Below are positions 56,355 through 64,000 of a stretch of DNA of 64,000 nucleotides, piece by piece. The stretch covers positions 9,206 through 73,205 of the forward strand of contig JAYWHX010000014.1 in NCBI GenBank assembly GCA_043777375.1, in the 5' to 3' direction. The notes below the pieces were generated by a model. That model searched no databases. It saw only the letters and a list, made by a program, of their open reading frames with translations, and was not told where the DNA came from. The number at the start of each line of letters is the position of its first letter. The stretch's first letter is position 1. Position numbers and translations under genes: made by a program. The stretch comes from TH-plancto1 sp043777375 (lineage in GTDB: Bacteria > Planctomycetota > Planctomycetia > Planctomycetales > Planctomycetaceae).

Positions 56355-58202
56355 ATGTCTGGAAACATTTGGTTCGCCATGCGTCTGCGTTTGATGGAAC
56401 TGACTCTGCTCACCGCGTTCTCCTTCGCTGGAGTCGCCGTTGCGCAAGAGAAACCGCCTATTGTTCCGTTGATGGTGCCGCCCGTAATGGCGCCCACTGC
56501 AACGCCAGTAACATCCATCGTCACAGCGAGTATCCCCACGAACTCAGCGGAAAATCGCTCGACAGCTGTGGCGCTCAACTATTGCCGGGCGTCGTTTCAT
56601 CGCATTCGAAAAGACCCGACGCGTGTCGTGCTGTATCAAGAGCAGGAAAAGATCCTCAACAACCTGAACCTGGATGCGGTCGACGACCCCGAGGTGATCC
56701 AGCTCTACACCGCCGTCTTGGACGAAATCAATCAGGTCGGCGTCGCTGATTACGAGCGCAACCTGTTTCGCGAGATGCACAAGAACTCGATCCAGAAGAA
56801 GCTCGCCTGGGACATCCTGGCGATGGGGGCCGATGTCGCCACAGCCCAAGTCGGCAGCGCGATTCGCAGCGGAGCCAACAGTTGGTGGGACTACCGGTCG
56901 ATGGGAGTGCAGCGTGAGCAGGACCTGCTGAAAATCGAGAAGACCCGCATCTCCTCCGTGGTGGCCAAGTCTTCGCTGTTCATGGATACGTTCTGGAAAC
57001 TGGCTCAGAAGAAGAGCATCCCCGACAAGTGGCTGGTGCGCGGCAATGACCTCGACGCTCTGGAAGTGGCCATGCGCGAACCGAATCCAGAGATCCGCCT
57101 GCGCGTGCTGAAACGGATGGAAGATTTCATGGAGTGCTACCCGCCGTACTGGTACTACACCGGGCGCACGCAACAGGAACAGGGGATGCTGGCCGAAGCG
57201 GTGCTGACGTATCACCGCTTGGAGGAACTCGGTCAGGGCCACTTCCGCAAGGATGACATGCTGGCGACGGCTCTGGCCAATCAGGCCGCCATTGAGGATT
57301 TCGGAGGGCAACTGGCAGCGGTGTCCACGGCGAATCGAGCTCTCGGGTATTCCCGTGATGTGTGGGAAGCGAACCTCGTTTGTGCCCGTGTGCTGGAGCG
57401 GAATGCTCGTACGGCGTGCGCGGAGGATGCGATTCTGTGCAACCTCGACACGACACTGGAAACTCAGAACAGCCATGTGTTTCTCGTCTCGCTGTATCAG
57501 AAGACCGGCGAGAGGACGAAGCTGGCCCGCGTCTTGTCCAACCCTCAGACGGTGGCGGAGTTGCCTGCGCCGCTGCTGCTCCGCTGTGCCGCGACACTGG
57601 GCGAGAAAGACACTCCCGCGTCGGTGATCCCGGCCATCATGGCTTCGCTCGATGCCCAGCCGCAGTTCCAGTTCGGTAAGGACGAACTCATCGTTCGCGT
57701 CGCTCCGGTGTGGCAATTACACCTCGCTTCGATGCAGGTCTTCTATGACGAGCAGCCACTCGGCAAGCCGCAAATCGCGTCACAGAACGGTCAGTACCAG
57801 CTGCGTTTCGCCGGTCGGAATGACTGGGGGGCTCCGTTCGAGGCTCCCCGCTCGAACCTGGCATTCACTGTGCAGCTGGCCTACCCCGATCAAACGGTGG
57901 TCAAGTTGACGCTGCGCCCCGATCCTGCGTCGCAGACAACAACCGCGTCGCGTCCACTCTTCAGCCGTACCGCTTCCGGAGTCTCGACAGCAGGAACGAT
58001 GCGGATCGCTGATGTCCAGATTGGTGAGCAGCGAATCGCACTGGGTCCGATCGGCCGACCGGTGAATTCAGCGAGCGGTCCAGTTCGCGTTGAGACCGCC
58101 AAGCCCGCGTTCCCCGCTCCGGCCATTCAGCCCGCCGAGGAGACTCTGCCGACGATTGACTCATCAGCAGCGGGACTGCGTACGAGCGCCATTGAGCAGT
58201 AA
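56355..58202 (+). CDS. Exported helical-repeat (TPR-like) protein
   Basis: 615 residues from ATG at 56355, chosen because GGGAGGG lies just upstream and a signal peptide starts there (MELTLLTAFSFAGVAVAQ). The frame extends to 56232 without support. A Pro-rich stretch (PPIVPLMVPPVMAPTATPV) is followed by a helical body with TPR-like segments (YTGRTQQEQGMLAEAVLTYH, ALANQAAIEDFGGQLAAVST) and a C-terminal beta-rich segment (VWQLHLASMQVFYDEQPLGK). No catalytic motif recognised. Probably periplasmic; function unknown. Confidence 0.75.
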   Translation: MSGNIWFAMRLRLMELTLLTAFSFAGVAVAQEKPPIVPLMVPPVMAPTATPVTSIVTASIPTNSAENRSTAVALNYCRASFHRIRKDPTRVVLYQEQEKILNNLNLDAVDDPEVIQLYTAVLDEINQVGVADYERNLFREMHKNSIQKKLAWDILAMGADVATAQVGSAIRSGANSWWDYRSMGVQREQDLLKIEKTRISSVVAKSSLFMDTFWKLAQKKSIPDKWLVRGNDLDALEVAMREPNPEIRLRVLKRMEDFMECYPPYWYYTGRTQQEQGMLAEAVLTYHRLEELGQGHFRKDDMLATALANQAAIEDFGGQLAAVSTANRALGYSRDVWEANLVCARVLERNARTACAEDAILCNLDTTLETQNSHVFLVSLYQKTGERTKLARVLSNPQTVAELPAPLLLRCAATLGEKDTPASVIPAIMASLDAQPQFQFGKDELIVRVAPVWQLHLASMQVFYDEQPLGKPQIASQNGQYQLRFAGRNDWGAPFEAPRSNLAFTVQLAYPDQTVVKLTLRPDPASQTTTASRPLFSRTASGVSTAGTMRIADVQIGEQRIALGPIGRPVNSASGPVRVETAKPAFPAPAIQPAEETLPTIDSSAAGLRTSAIEQ

Positions 58203-58250
58203 ATCTAGCGGGGCGACATCACAGACTCGCCACTGAGGCTTGTCCCCATG

Positions 58251-58293
58251 GTTCCCGCGTTTGTGCACTACTGTAGCGCACAAGCACGGGAAC
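58251..58293. terminator. Hairpin between convergent genes
   Basis: Arms GTTCCCGCGTTTGTGC (58251-58266) and GCACAAGCACGGGAAC (58278-58293) pair in 14 of 16 positions around an 11-base loop, midway between the convergent exported protein and ABC permease genes. Likely a two-way terminator. Confidence 0.5.
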
Positions 58294-58362
58294 TACTCCG
58301 GTAAGCGGGATGGCGGGGAGACTCTGATTGACCCTCTGCCACGGTCTAACTGATCGGCATAT

Positions 58363-59592
58363 TTATTTCGTGGTCATCACGGTCGACTGCCCGGCGTAGT
58401 CCTCGTACAGCTTCCGCCCCAGCAGGGCGGCAAACGCCAGCCCACCTACGGCGAGCGCTGCGCCTAGCCGGTGTTTGGTATCCGCTGCGAAAATTTCGAG
58501 AGTGATGACGAGCGACAAGAGCGGGATGGTCACCCAGCCGATGGCTCCGGGGAACATTCGTTTGCGGCCTGCCGACCCGCCGTGACGGATCTCATTGAAG
58601 GCGACCGCCAGCACGACGAGTAGCCCGACAATCTGCCCCTTCCAGTCATCCGGGTTGGTCTTGAAGACCTTGGCCACAGCGTCGATGACAACTTGCAGGA
58701 ACAGCACGCCCAACATGACACCGGGGATCAGCCCAGTGCCCCCTTGCAAGCTGCACCCACCGACGACGGCAGCTGCGATGGCGTTCAATTCGTAGCCGAC
58801 TCCCATGGATGAGGGAGTGCAGGTGCTGATCTTTGCGGCGTACAGCACCCCGGCGATCGAAGCGGTGACAGAGCCAATGGAGTACGCCAGCCATTTCAAG
58901 TTATCGGTGTTGATGCCGCTGAGGCGGGCGGCCTCTTCATTGCCGCCGAGAGCATACAGATGCCGCCCGACCACGGTCCGGTTCATCAACAACCACAACA
59001 GCAGACCCAGGCAAACGAACACGACGACCGGCACCCACCACGCCCGTAGATCGCCAAACAGCGAGGCACTGGCGTTGATCGACTGGACCTTAATGCCCAG
59101 CGATTCGGTGACTCCGCTGTTCATAATCTTGGTTAAGCTACGGAGCCCGACCAGAGTCGCCAAAGTGGCAATAAAGGGCGGCAGTTTCACGATGGTAATC
59201 AGCCACGCATGGAATGTCCCGACGAGGAGTCCACTCCCGATGGCAGCTGCCACGCCCAGCCAGACGATTAGATTTGTGGTTCCGGCGGGATTCGGCCGTC
59301 CCCCGGAAATCGGAGCAAAGATGTATGTCACCAACACACACACCGAGGCCGAGAACAAGATCATTGTCCCCGAGGAGAGGTCGATCCCGCCCGCGATGAT
59401 CACGATCGCTGCCCCGAGGGCAAAGATGCCGACCAGTGACGTCTCTTGCGCGATGTCGCGGAAGTTCCGCCACGGTTCGCGAAAGTAGTCCTGATTGATC
59501 ATCGAGGTAATCGACAACACAGCCAAGATTGCGATCACGAGTCCCAGTTCGTTACGGAATCTGGTGAAAACGCTTTGCGTGGAGGTGGACAT
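58363..59592 (-). CDS. Sugar ABC transporter permease (RbsC/XylH-like)
   Basis: 409 residues with about 10 hydrophobic helices. Family signatures: LGAAIVIIAGGIDLSSGTMI, FIATLATLVGLRSLTKI, VVGRHLYALGGNEEAARLSG (the EAA-like cytoplasmic loop), and AAAVVGGCSLQGGTGLIPG. This is the inner membrane subunit of a carbohydrate importer of the ribose/xylose type. It lies 227 bases downstream of the binding lipoprotein on the same strand. A nucleotide-binding subunit, normally encoded beside it, is missing from the window. Length is longer than RbsC (~320), with an extra helix pair at the C-terminus. Confidence 0.92.
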   Translation of the reverse strand: MSTSTQSVFTRFRNELGLVIAILAVLSITSMINQDYFREPWRNFRDIAQETSLVGIFALGAAIVIIAGGIDLSSGTMILFSASVCVLVTYIFAPISGGRPNPAGTTNLIVWLGVAAAIGSGLLVGTFHAWLITIVKLPPFIATLATLVGLRSLTKIMNSGVTESLGIKVQSINASASLFGDLRAWWVPVVVFVCLGLLLWLLMNRTVVGRHLYALGGNEEAARLSGINTDNLKWLAYSIGSVTASIAGVLYAAKISTCTPSSMGVGYELNAIAAAVVGGCSLQGGTGLIPGVMLGVLFLQVVIDAVAKVFKTNPDDWKGQIVGLLVVLAVAFNEIRHGGSAGRKRMFPGAIGWVTIPLLSLVITLEIFAADTKHRLGAALAVGGLAFAALLGRKLYEDYAGQSTVMTTK

Positions 59593-59681
59593 CGCGGATG
59601 TTGACCTGCAGGAGTGAAGCGGTGATGTGCCACGTGGGGGAGGATGCCAGCCTTCACTTTCTGATGAATGAGGCTGGAAGC

Positions 59682-59718
59682 CTCAAGGCACCGTATTCTC
59701 CGAATCCGGTGCCTTGAG
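59682..59718. terminator. Hairpin between binding protein and permease genes
   Basis: CTCAAGGCACCG (59682-59693) pairs perfectly with CGGTGCCTTGAG (59707-59718), loop 13 bases. No T tract on the minus strand. It may lower downstream expression, a common arrangement in which the binding protein is made in excess of the permease (inference). Confidence 0.4.
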
Positions 59719-59819
59719 CCACAATCAGACATGACTTCAAGAGGCGAAAGTCGAACCACGGGAATCTGAGAGTCCGGTGAATTTGACGACCTCAAGGAGA
59801 ATCGCCGCAGGCTGGAATA

Positions 59820-61004
59820 TCAAGAATTGGCCAAGCCGCGTTCGGCCAGCCAGGCCTTGAAGTCCTTCATGTAGAAGAACTTCGTGGCCGAATCAAACAT
59901 TTCCTTCTTCACGGGCGACTTCTCGTCCGGAACGACCACTCTCAGTTCGGTGGCATACACATCGCCGCCCGGCTGGGTGAACTCTCCAGACTCTGCGTCA
60001 TAGCTCGGGTAGGTCTTTTGAATCGTGGCGGCATCTTTCTGGATGAACGCCTTCATCAGTTCGGTTCCGAGATAGCCCATCTGGTAGGGGTTCTGCACAA
60101 CCATGGCATCGATCTCACCGGCCTCCATATCCGCGATCGCGGTTTGTGCGGCATCGAACACAACGACCTTGGTCTTCTCCCGCACGCCACGGTCCTTCAC
60201 CACCTGGGCGATCGCGTGGGCGTTATACGCCCAGATCCCAACGAGGCAGTTCAGCTCCGGGAAGTTGTTGAGAGCAGTCTTCACATTTTCTTGAGCTTGA
60301 TTCGAGTCGGCCTGATCAGTCAGCGAAGTCAGTAGTTGGAAGGATGCACCGGCTCCTTCGCCGAAGCCCCCGATGCGTTCAATCGCATTCTGCACGTCAT
60401 CCTTGCCGACGAAGGTCGCATACTTTCCGGTTTCCATCAGCCCCTTGGCACACTTGCCCAATTCCGCGCCTGCGACACGGTTATTGGTTCCCAGATACGC
60501 CACGCGGGTGTCCTGGAAGTCCTTCCCCATGTCGGAATCGATGCAGAACACGGGGATCCCCTTCTTCCGCAGTTCACGCATCCCCTCGGCGATTGCTTGA
60601 TTCGACGCATTCACCGGCGAGATCGCGACTGCTGCGATGTCGGTCTGGCTGGCGTACTGCTTCAGCTTGTTGATCTGCATATCTTCGGTGAAGTCCGGCT
60701 TATCCATGGCGACCCGCAGTCCGACATCGGCCAGCTTCAGGTCCTTCTCAGCGGCTTCCATGCCGCGATACATGGCATCCCAGAACGGGTCATCGCCGTT
60801 CACGAGCATGATGATGCGTTTGGTTTGGCCTGCATCGGTGGAGGGAGTCATAGGAGCGCCCACACTGTCGGTTCCCCCTTCTCCAGCGGAAGGAGTGACT
60901 GGCACCGGAGCTTTCTGGCATCCGCCCAGGCACACAGCGAGCAGCCCCGTCATCAGCCAATGGTGGAGTGCCAGACGACGACTGAATTGAGCGACAGACA
61001 TCAT
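59820..61004 (-). CDS. Sugar-binding lipoprotein of an ABC importer
   Basis: 394 residues from ATG at 61004 (GAGGA just upstream; the adjacent ATG at 61001 is equally possible). A lipoprotein signal ends in LLAVCLGGC, so the protein is anchored by a lipidated Cys. The mature part is a type I periplasmic binding protein: RIIMLVNGDDPFWDAMYRGM, VAAVAISPVNASNQAIAEGM, KGIPVFCIDSDMGKD, LVGIWAYNAHAIAQVVKDRG and VVQNPYQMGYLGTELM. It binds a sugar outside the inner membrane and delivers it to the permease at 58363. The ligand is not predictable. The gene diverges from the exported HEAT protein at 61496. Confidence 0.9.
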   Translation of the reverse strand: MMSVAQFSRRLALHHWLMTGLLAVCLGGCQKAPVPVTPSAGEGGTDSVGAPMTPSTDAGQTKRIIMLVNGDDPFWDAMYRGMEAAEKDLKLADVGLRVAMDKPDFTEDMQINKLKQYASQTDIAAVAISPVNASNQAIAEGMRELRKKGIPVFCIDSDMGKDFQDTRVAYLGTNNRVAGAELGKCAKGLMETGKYATFVGKDDVQNAIERIGGFGEGAGASFQLLTSLTDQADSNQAQENVKTALNNFPELNCLVGIWAYNAHAIAQVVKDRGVREKTKVVVFDAAQTAIADMEAGEIDAMVVQNPYQMGYLGTELMKAFIQKDAATIQKTYPSYDAESGEFTQPGGDVYATELRVVVPDEKSPVKKEMFDSATKFFYMKDFKAWLAERGLANS

Positions 61005-61156
61005 GTATTCCTCGGTAAAATCCGTGATCGGGTCAAGGTCTCGCCACAATAAGTTGCGATTCCTTAGAAATCAACTGGGTGAGAGGTCGACATCGAAAAG
61101 TCAGTCAGCTCACTGGCGAGCGAGTTCATTACGCAGTGCGATTCTTCCACCAGCAG

Positions 61157-61175
61157 ATCTCAATGCCATTGAGAT
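61157..61175. promoter_or_regulatory. 19-base palindrome in divergent promoter region
   Basis: ATCTCAATGCCATTGAGAT is a perfect 9+1+9 palindrome, located between the divergent starts at 61004 and 61496. Shape and place fit an operator for a dimeric repressor. No regulator gene is adjacent. The rest of the 491-base gap shows nothing else I can support. Confidence 0.45.
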
Positions 61176-61495
61176 GAGATGGAGTGCTTGTCATTCCTTC
61201 TCGCAGGCTCGGCTGCCCCCCTCACTCGCAACTCTGGCCAGCCAGCGAGAAGCCGACCAGCGATTCTCTTGGAGAGAGCATGGTAAACCTTAACGGTCAT
61301 ATGGCTCGTTTCGATCGTTCGGAACATGCGGCACACAGGCGTCGGAAACTGTCCGATCCCTGCTAGAAGCCAGCCCCCTCTCAAGCGGAATGTCCGGAGG
61401 CCTCGATAGAACCGTAACGGACGAAATACGCCGCTGATTCTCCGCGCCCGATTCGGATGCGTTCGTCAGCTGGTGATTCACCCCGGAGATCACGG

Positions 61496-63733
61496 ATGAT
61501 TTCCCTCAAAAACGCAGTGTTGGTTCTACTCTGGGTCACCTGGCTCGTGCGGCCCACGCGCATCGTCGCTCAGGACGCGGCTGCCCCAGAATCGCTCTCG
61601 TCAGAAGCTGCCGCAGAGGCCTCGCCTCTCGTCAAAGAGCCCACCACACCCGATGAGTACATGGACGCTGTACTCTTCACGATGAAGATCGCGCGGCCGC
61701 AGGCGGCGAGAAAATACATCGACGGACTTTTGGCTCTGGAACCCGACGACGCCACTTTGATTAACTTCCGGGCGAAGTACGGTACGAGCACATTTCTCCA
61801 GCTGGCACGGTTCTCGGAACTGAACCCGCCGGCGACGGATCTGCTCGAACGGTTGAACGCAGCGAGTACTCGGCAGGCGAACGATCCGCTGTTTATGGAC
61901 AGCGTCATCAAGAACCTCTCCGGATCGCCCCGCGAAGCTGATCTCGCGATGCGCGATCTCCAGCACTTGGGCGCCCCCGCGGCTTCACGGTTAGTGCAGG
62001 CGGCAGCGGACCCCAACTCGGGAGTTGATCGGGAGCAAGCGTTTATCGCCCTGACCCGGATGGGACAACCTGCTGCAGCCCCATTGATTGGTTACCTGTC
62101 TCTCGGTGACGACGCACAGAAACTGCTTGCTGTCGAGGCGTTCGGCTGGATCGCCAGCAAGCGTGATGTTTCGTACCTGTACTCCACAGCTTTTTCCAAC
62201 GAAGGAGAGACCGGCCTCCGCGAGGCCGCACGACAAGCGATCTCTCGGCTGCTGTACAAAGACCCCGGACAATCGGGGCGGCTCGAAGGCTTCGGCGCAG
62301 CTGCTCAGCTCCGGACCACTGCGGAGAAGCTACTGAGTGGCAACACTGTCATGGAGCCCGAAGATGATGGACTTCTTCCGATCTGGATTCGTGATGAATC
62401 CTCCGCCAGCCTCATCGAACGGCGCGTCTCCCCCCGCTCCGCAGCGGTGTTTCGGGCCGAACAATTTGCCCGGCAATCTCTGGAGTTGGCTCCGACCGAC
62501 GCACGCACACAGAGTGTGCTGCTGAATACGATTCTGACTCGTGACATCGAGGCAGCGGGCTGGGATCAACCGATCCCAACCGGGCCCGGCTCCGCTCACG
62601 AAGTGGCCGTACTGGCGGGGTCTTCAGCCTGTCTGGATGCTCTGACTCTCGCGACCGAAATGGGAAATACGGCCGCTGCGGAATCTCTCGTTCGGGCTCT
62701 GGCTCAAAATGGATCTGCTTCGCTACTCCGCACAGGTGGTCGACGAGGCGCTGTGGTTGCGGCGCTGGATCACGAGTCACTCCGCGTGCAGTTCGCAGCT
62801 GCGGAAACGATCTTGCAGTGGGATCCCCAGCAACCGTTCTCGGGAGCCACTCGCGTGGTGGAGATTCTGGCCCGGGCACTGCTGGCCGATTCCCGCCCCA
62901 ATGGAGTCGTGATCGATCCCAACAACGAACGCGGTTCGTCAATGGCGACGTTCTTGTCCGAGATGGGTTATGACGCCCAGATTGTTCCGACGGGAGTCGC
63001 TGGATTTGAAGCCGCCTCGACCAAGGGCGACATCGAAGTTGCGATGCTGCATCTGAACACGATCAGCTGGGACTTGTCGCCGACAATCGCCAACTTCCGC
63101 GCGGATGCACGCACTAAGAGCTTGCCAATCGCGATCTATGGACCACATGGATTTCGTCGGTCAGTTGAGCATCTGCTCGCGAACGATCCGCTGGTCACCT
63201 ATGTGGAAGAGTCCGTGCTTTCATCTGGTCTGTCGCGCCAGCTGCGACCATTCCTTGCCCAGATCGAGACCCCGACTCTCTCCGCCGAACAGCAGTCCGA
63301 TCAATCAAAGCAGGCTGCCAAGTGGCTGCGAAAGATCGCTGAAAGCCGTTCCCACGTGTATGACCTGGCTCCGGCGGAAGATGCTTTGGCTCAGGCCGCA
63401 CCACGGAGCGATCTGGGCGACGACGCTCTGATCGCTCTGGGGGCCATCCCCACGGCGGGGGTGCAATCCCGACTCGCTGGTGCTGCAATCAATGCCACCT
63501 TCCCGGCTCCTAAGCGAGCGCTGGCGGCTTCTCTGGTCGCCGCACATATCCGACGGCACCAGTCGCTGCTGTCGGATGATGTCCGAAAGCAACTAGTCGA
63601 TGCCTGGAACGTGGAGCCTGATCCAGCATTGAGGGCGGCTCTTGCCGGTGCTGTCGGGGTGCAGGGGCCGAACACCGATGGCCTGACTGGTCTACTGCGA
63701 AACTCCGCTCCGGCAGCAGTTCCGAATCCGTAA
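61496..63733 (+). CDS. Exported HEAT-like protein with degenerate receiver domain
   Basis: 745 residues from ATG at 61496, preceded by CCCGGAG; the upstream frame to 61457 is unsupported. The N-terminus is a signal peptide (LKNAVLVLLWVTWLV, cleavage near VAQD). Residues ~125-285 have HEAT-like repeats (AMRDLQHLGAPAASRLVQAA, ALTRMGQPAAAPLIGYL). Residues ~475-605 follow the receiver-domain pattern: VVIDPNNERGSSMATFLSEM, then VAMLHLNTISWDL in place of the DLMMPDLDG phosphorylation loop, then RTKSLPIAIYGP. The phosphoacceptor Asp is replaced and the Lys is not evident, so it cannot act as a normal receiver. Function unknown; the neighbourhood with the sugar importer is divergent and may be incidental. 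Confidence 0.75.
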   Translation: MISLKNAVLVLLWVTWLVRPTRIVAQDAAAPESLSSEAAAEASPLVKEPTTPDEYMDAVLFTMKIARPQAARKYIDGLLALEPDDATLINFRAKYGTSTFLQLARFSELNPPATDLLERLNAASTRQANDPLFMDSVIKNLSGSPREADLAMRDLQHLGAPAASRLVQAAADPNSGVDREQAFIALTRMGQPAAAPLIGYLSLGDDAQKLLAVEAFGWIASKRDVSYLYSTAFSNEGETGLREAARQAISRLLYKDPGQSGRLEGFGAAAQLRTTAEKLLSGNTVMEPEDDGLLPIWIRDESSASLIERRVSPRSAAVFRAEQFARQSLELAPTDARTQSVLLNTILTRDIEAAGWDQPIPTGPGSAHEVAVLAGSSACLDALTLATEMGNTAAAESLVRALAQNGSASLLRTGGRRGAVVAALDHESLRVQFAAAETILQWDPQQPFSGATRVVEILARALLADSRPNGVVIDPNNERGSSMATFLSEMGYDAQIVPTGVAGFEAASTKGDIEVAMLHLNTISWDLSPTIANFRADARTKSLPIAIYGPHGFRRSVEHLLANDPLVTYVEESVLSSGLSRQLRPFLAQIETPTLSAEQQSDQSKQAAKWLRKIAESRSHVYDLAPAEDALAQAAPRSDLGDDALIALGAIPTAGVQSRLAGAAINATFPAPKRALAASLVAAHIRRHQSLLSDDVRKQLVDAWNVEPDPALRAALAGAVGVQGPNTDGLTGLLRNSAPAAVPNP

Positions 63734-63771
63734 TTGCCTGTTATCGCCGGTTCCTCAACTGAGGCGTTGCC

Positions 63772-63813
63772 GGGAGGGCGAAGCTCCTTCTGAACCGCGA
63801 GCTAGAGGCGACG
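63772..63813 (+). repeat. Second copy of the 26628 repeat (left part)
   Basis: About 42 bases beginning GGGAGGGCGAAGCTCCT match 26628-26669 with roughly five differences, then diverge; a degraded right arm may lie at ~63838-63860. It follows the stop codon of the HEAT-like gene by about 40 bases. Confidence 0.65.
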
Positions 63814-63960
63814 TAATCCCGGGAGATCGGCACCGCAAGAGCCTCAGCTCCTGTGCTGTGAACATGATTGTTCGTTCAACCTCTTCATCGGCAGGCTTCC
63901 CTGTCGAGTGTTGGCTGCCGAACCGCCTGATTTTGTCCCGTCAGGGACTCCCGATAATAG

Positions 63961-63980
63961 CCCACCGTTTCAACGGTGGG
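63961..63980. repeat. Short perfect palindrome near window end
   Basis: CCCACCGTTTCAACGGTGGG pairs 9+9 with a 2-base centre. It lies in a gene-free stretch (63734-64000) and looks like a small dispersed repeat or terminator element. Confidence 0.6.
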
Positions 63981-64000
63981 TGAGCGATTCCGACCAACGA

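Noticed and set aside
56544..57716. 390-codon open frame on the minus strand
   Set aside because: It lies wholly within the exported protein gene at 56355-58202, has no ribosome binding site or recognisable domain, and its composition is that of an antisense reading.

Overview
The window looks like a chromosomal segment of a planctomycete. GC content is moderately high. Very large secreted proteins begin with a planctomycete-style N-terminal motif (LEDRLLFDA, LEQRVLLAA). A BlaI/BlaR-type M56 pair carries a huge C-terminal extension. Many secreted HEAT/TPR proteins and several families of dispersed palindromic repeats are present. No rRNA, tRNA, CRISPR array, transposase or phage gene was seen, and the species cannot be named from this sequence.

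Layout. 1-7043 (minus, running off the left edge): a giant cadherin/Ig-repeat surface protein with a DUF4347-like head. 7827-21956 (plus): a long export and signalling cluster made of a TolC-like outer membrane protein, a short SecA-like ATPase, a HlyD adaptor, a GAF-HlyD fusion, a PqqD-like/M50 protease/HlyD fusion, a histidine kinase, a small membrane protein plus HTTM protein pair, a receiver-only response regulator and an FHA protein. 22022-29439: metabolic and miscellaneous genes (M20 dipeptidase, exported His/Gly-Asn-rich protein, RraA-like protein, ROK kinase, HExxH membrane protein, exported Pcm fusion, NeuD/PglD-like acyltransferase). 29565-34766: an Lhr-like helicase enlarged by in-frame repeat insertions. 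34974-39202: GcvH-like protein, HEAT/TPR protein, FtsY. 39573-44895: BlaI/BlaR-like pair behind two palindromic operators. 46338-51200: a second giant beta-helix/Ig protein bracketed by inverted 30-bp repeats. 51638-63733: rhamnulokinase-like kinase, PriA, a secreted TPR-like protein, a sugar ABC permease and binding lipoprotein without an ATPase, and an exported HEAT protein with a degenerate receiver domain.

How the genes may work together. The most interesting unit is 7827-16835. It holds an outer membrane channel and three HlyD-type adaptors, but no ABC ATPase. In the place where a type I exporter would have one there is a SecA-like ATPase lacking the C-terminal half of SecA. The divergent neighbour is a giant surface protein, the obvious candidate cargo. 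The inference is a SecA-like-driven, type I-like exporter for giant planctomycete surface proteins, with a membrane protease module and sensory domains built into the adaptors. The sequence shows the parts; the function is a hypothesis.

A second theme is repeats. At least eight short palindromic families lie between genes. Copies of three or four of them also sit in frame inside the helicase gene, where they add roughly 200 residues without breaking the frame.
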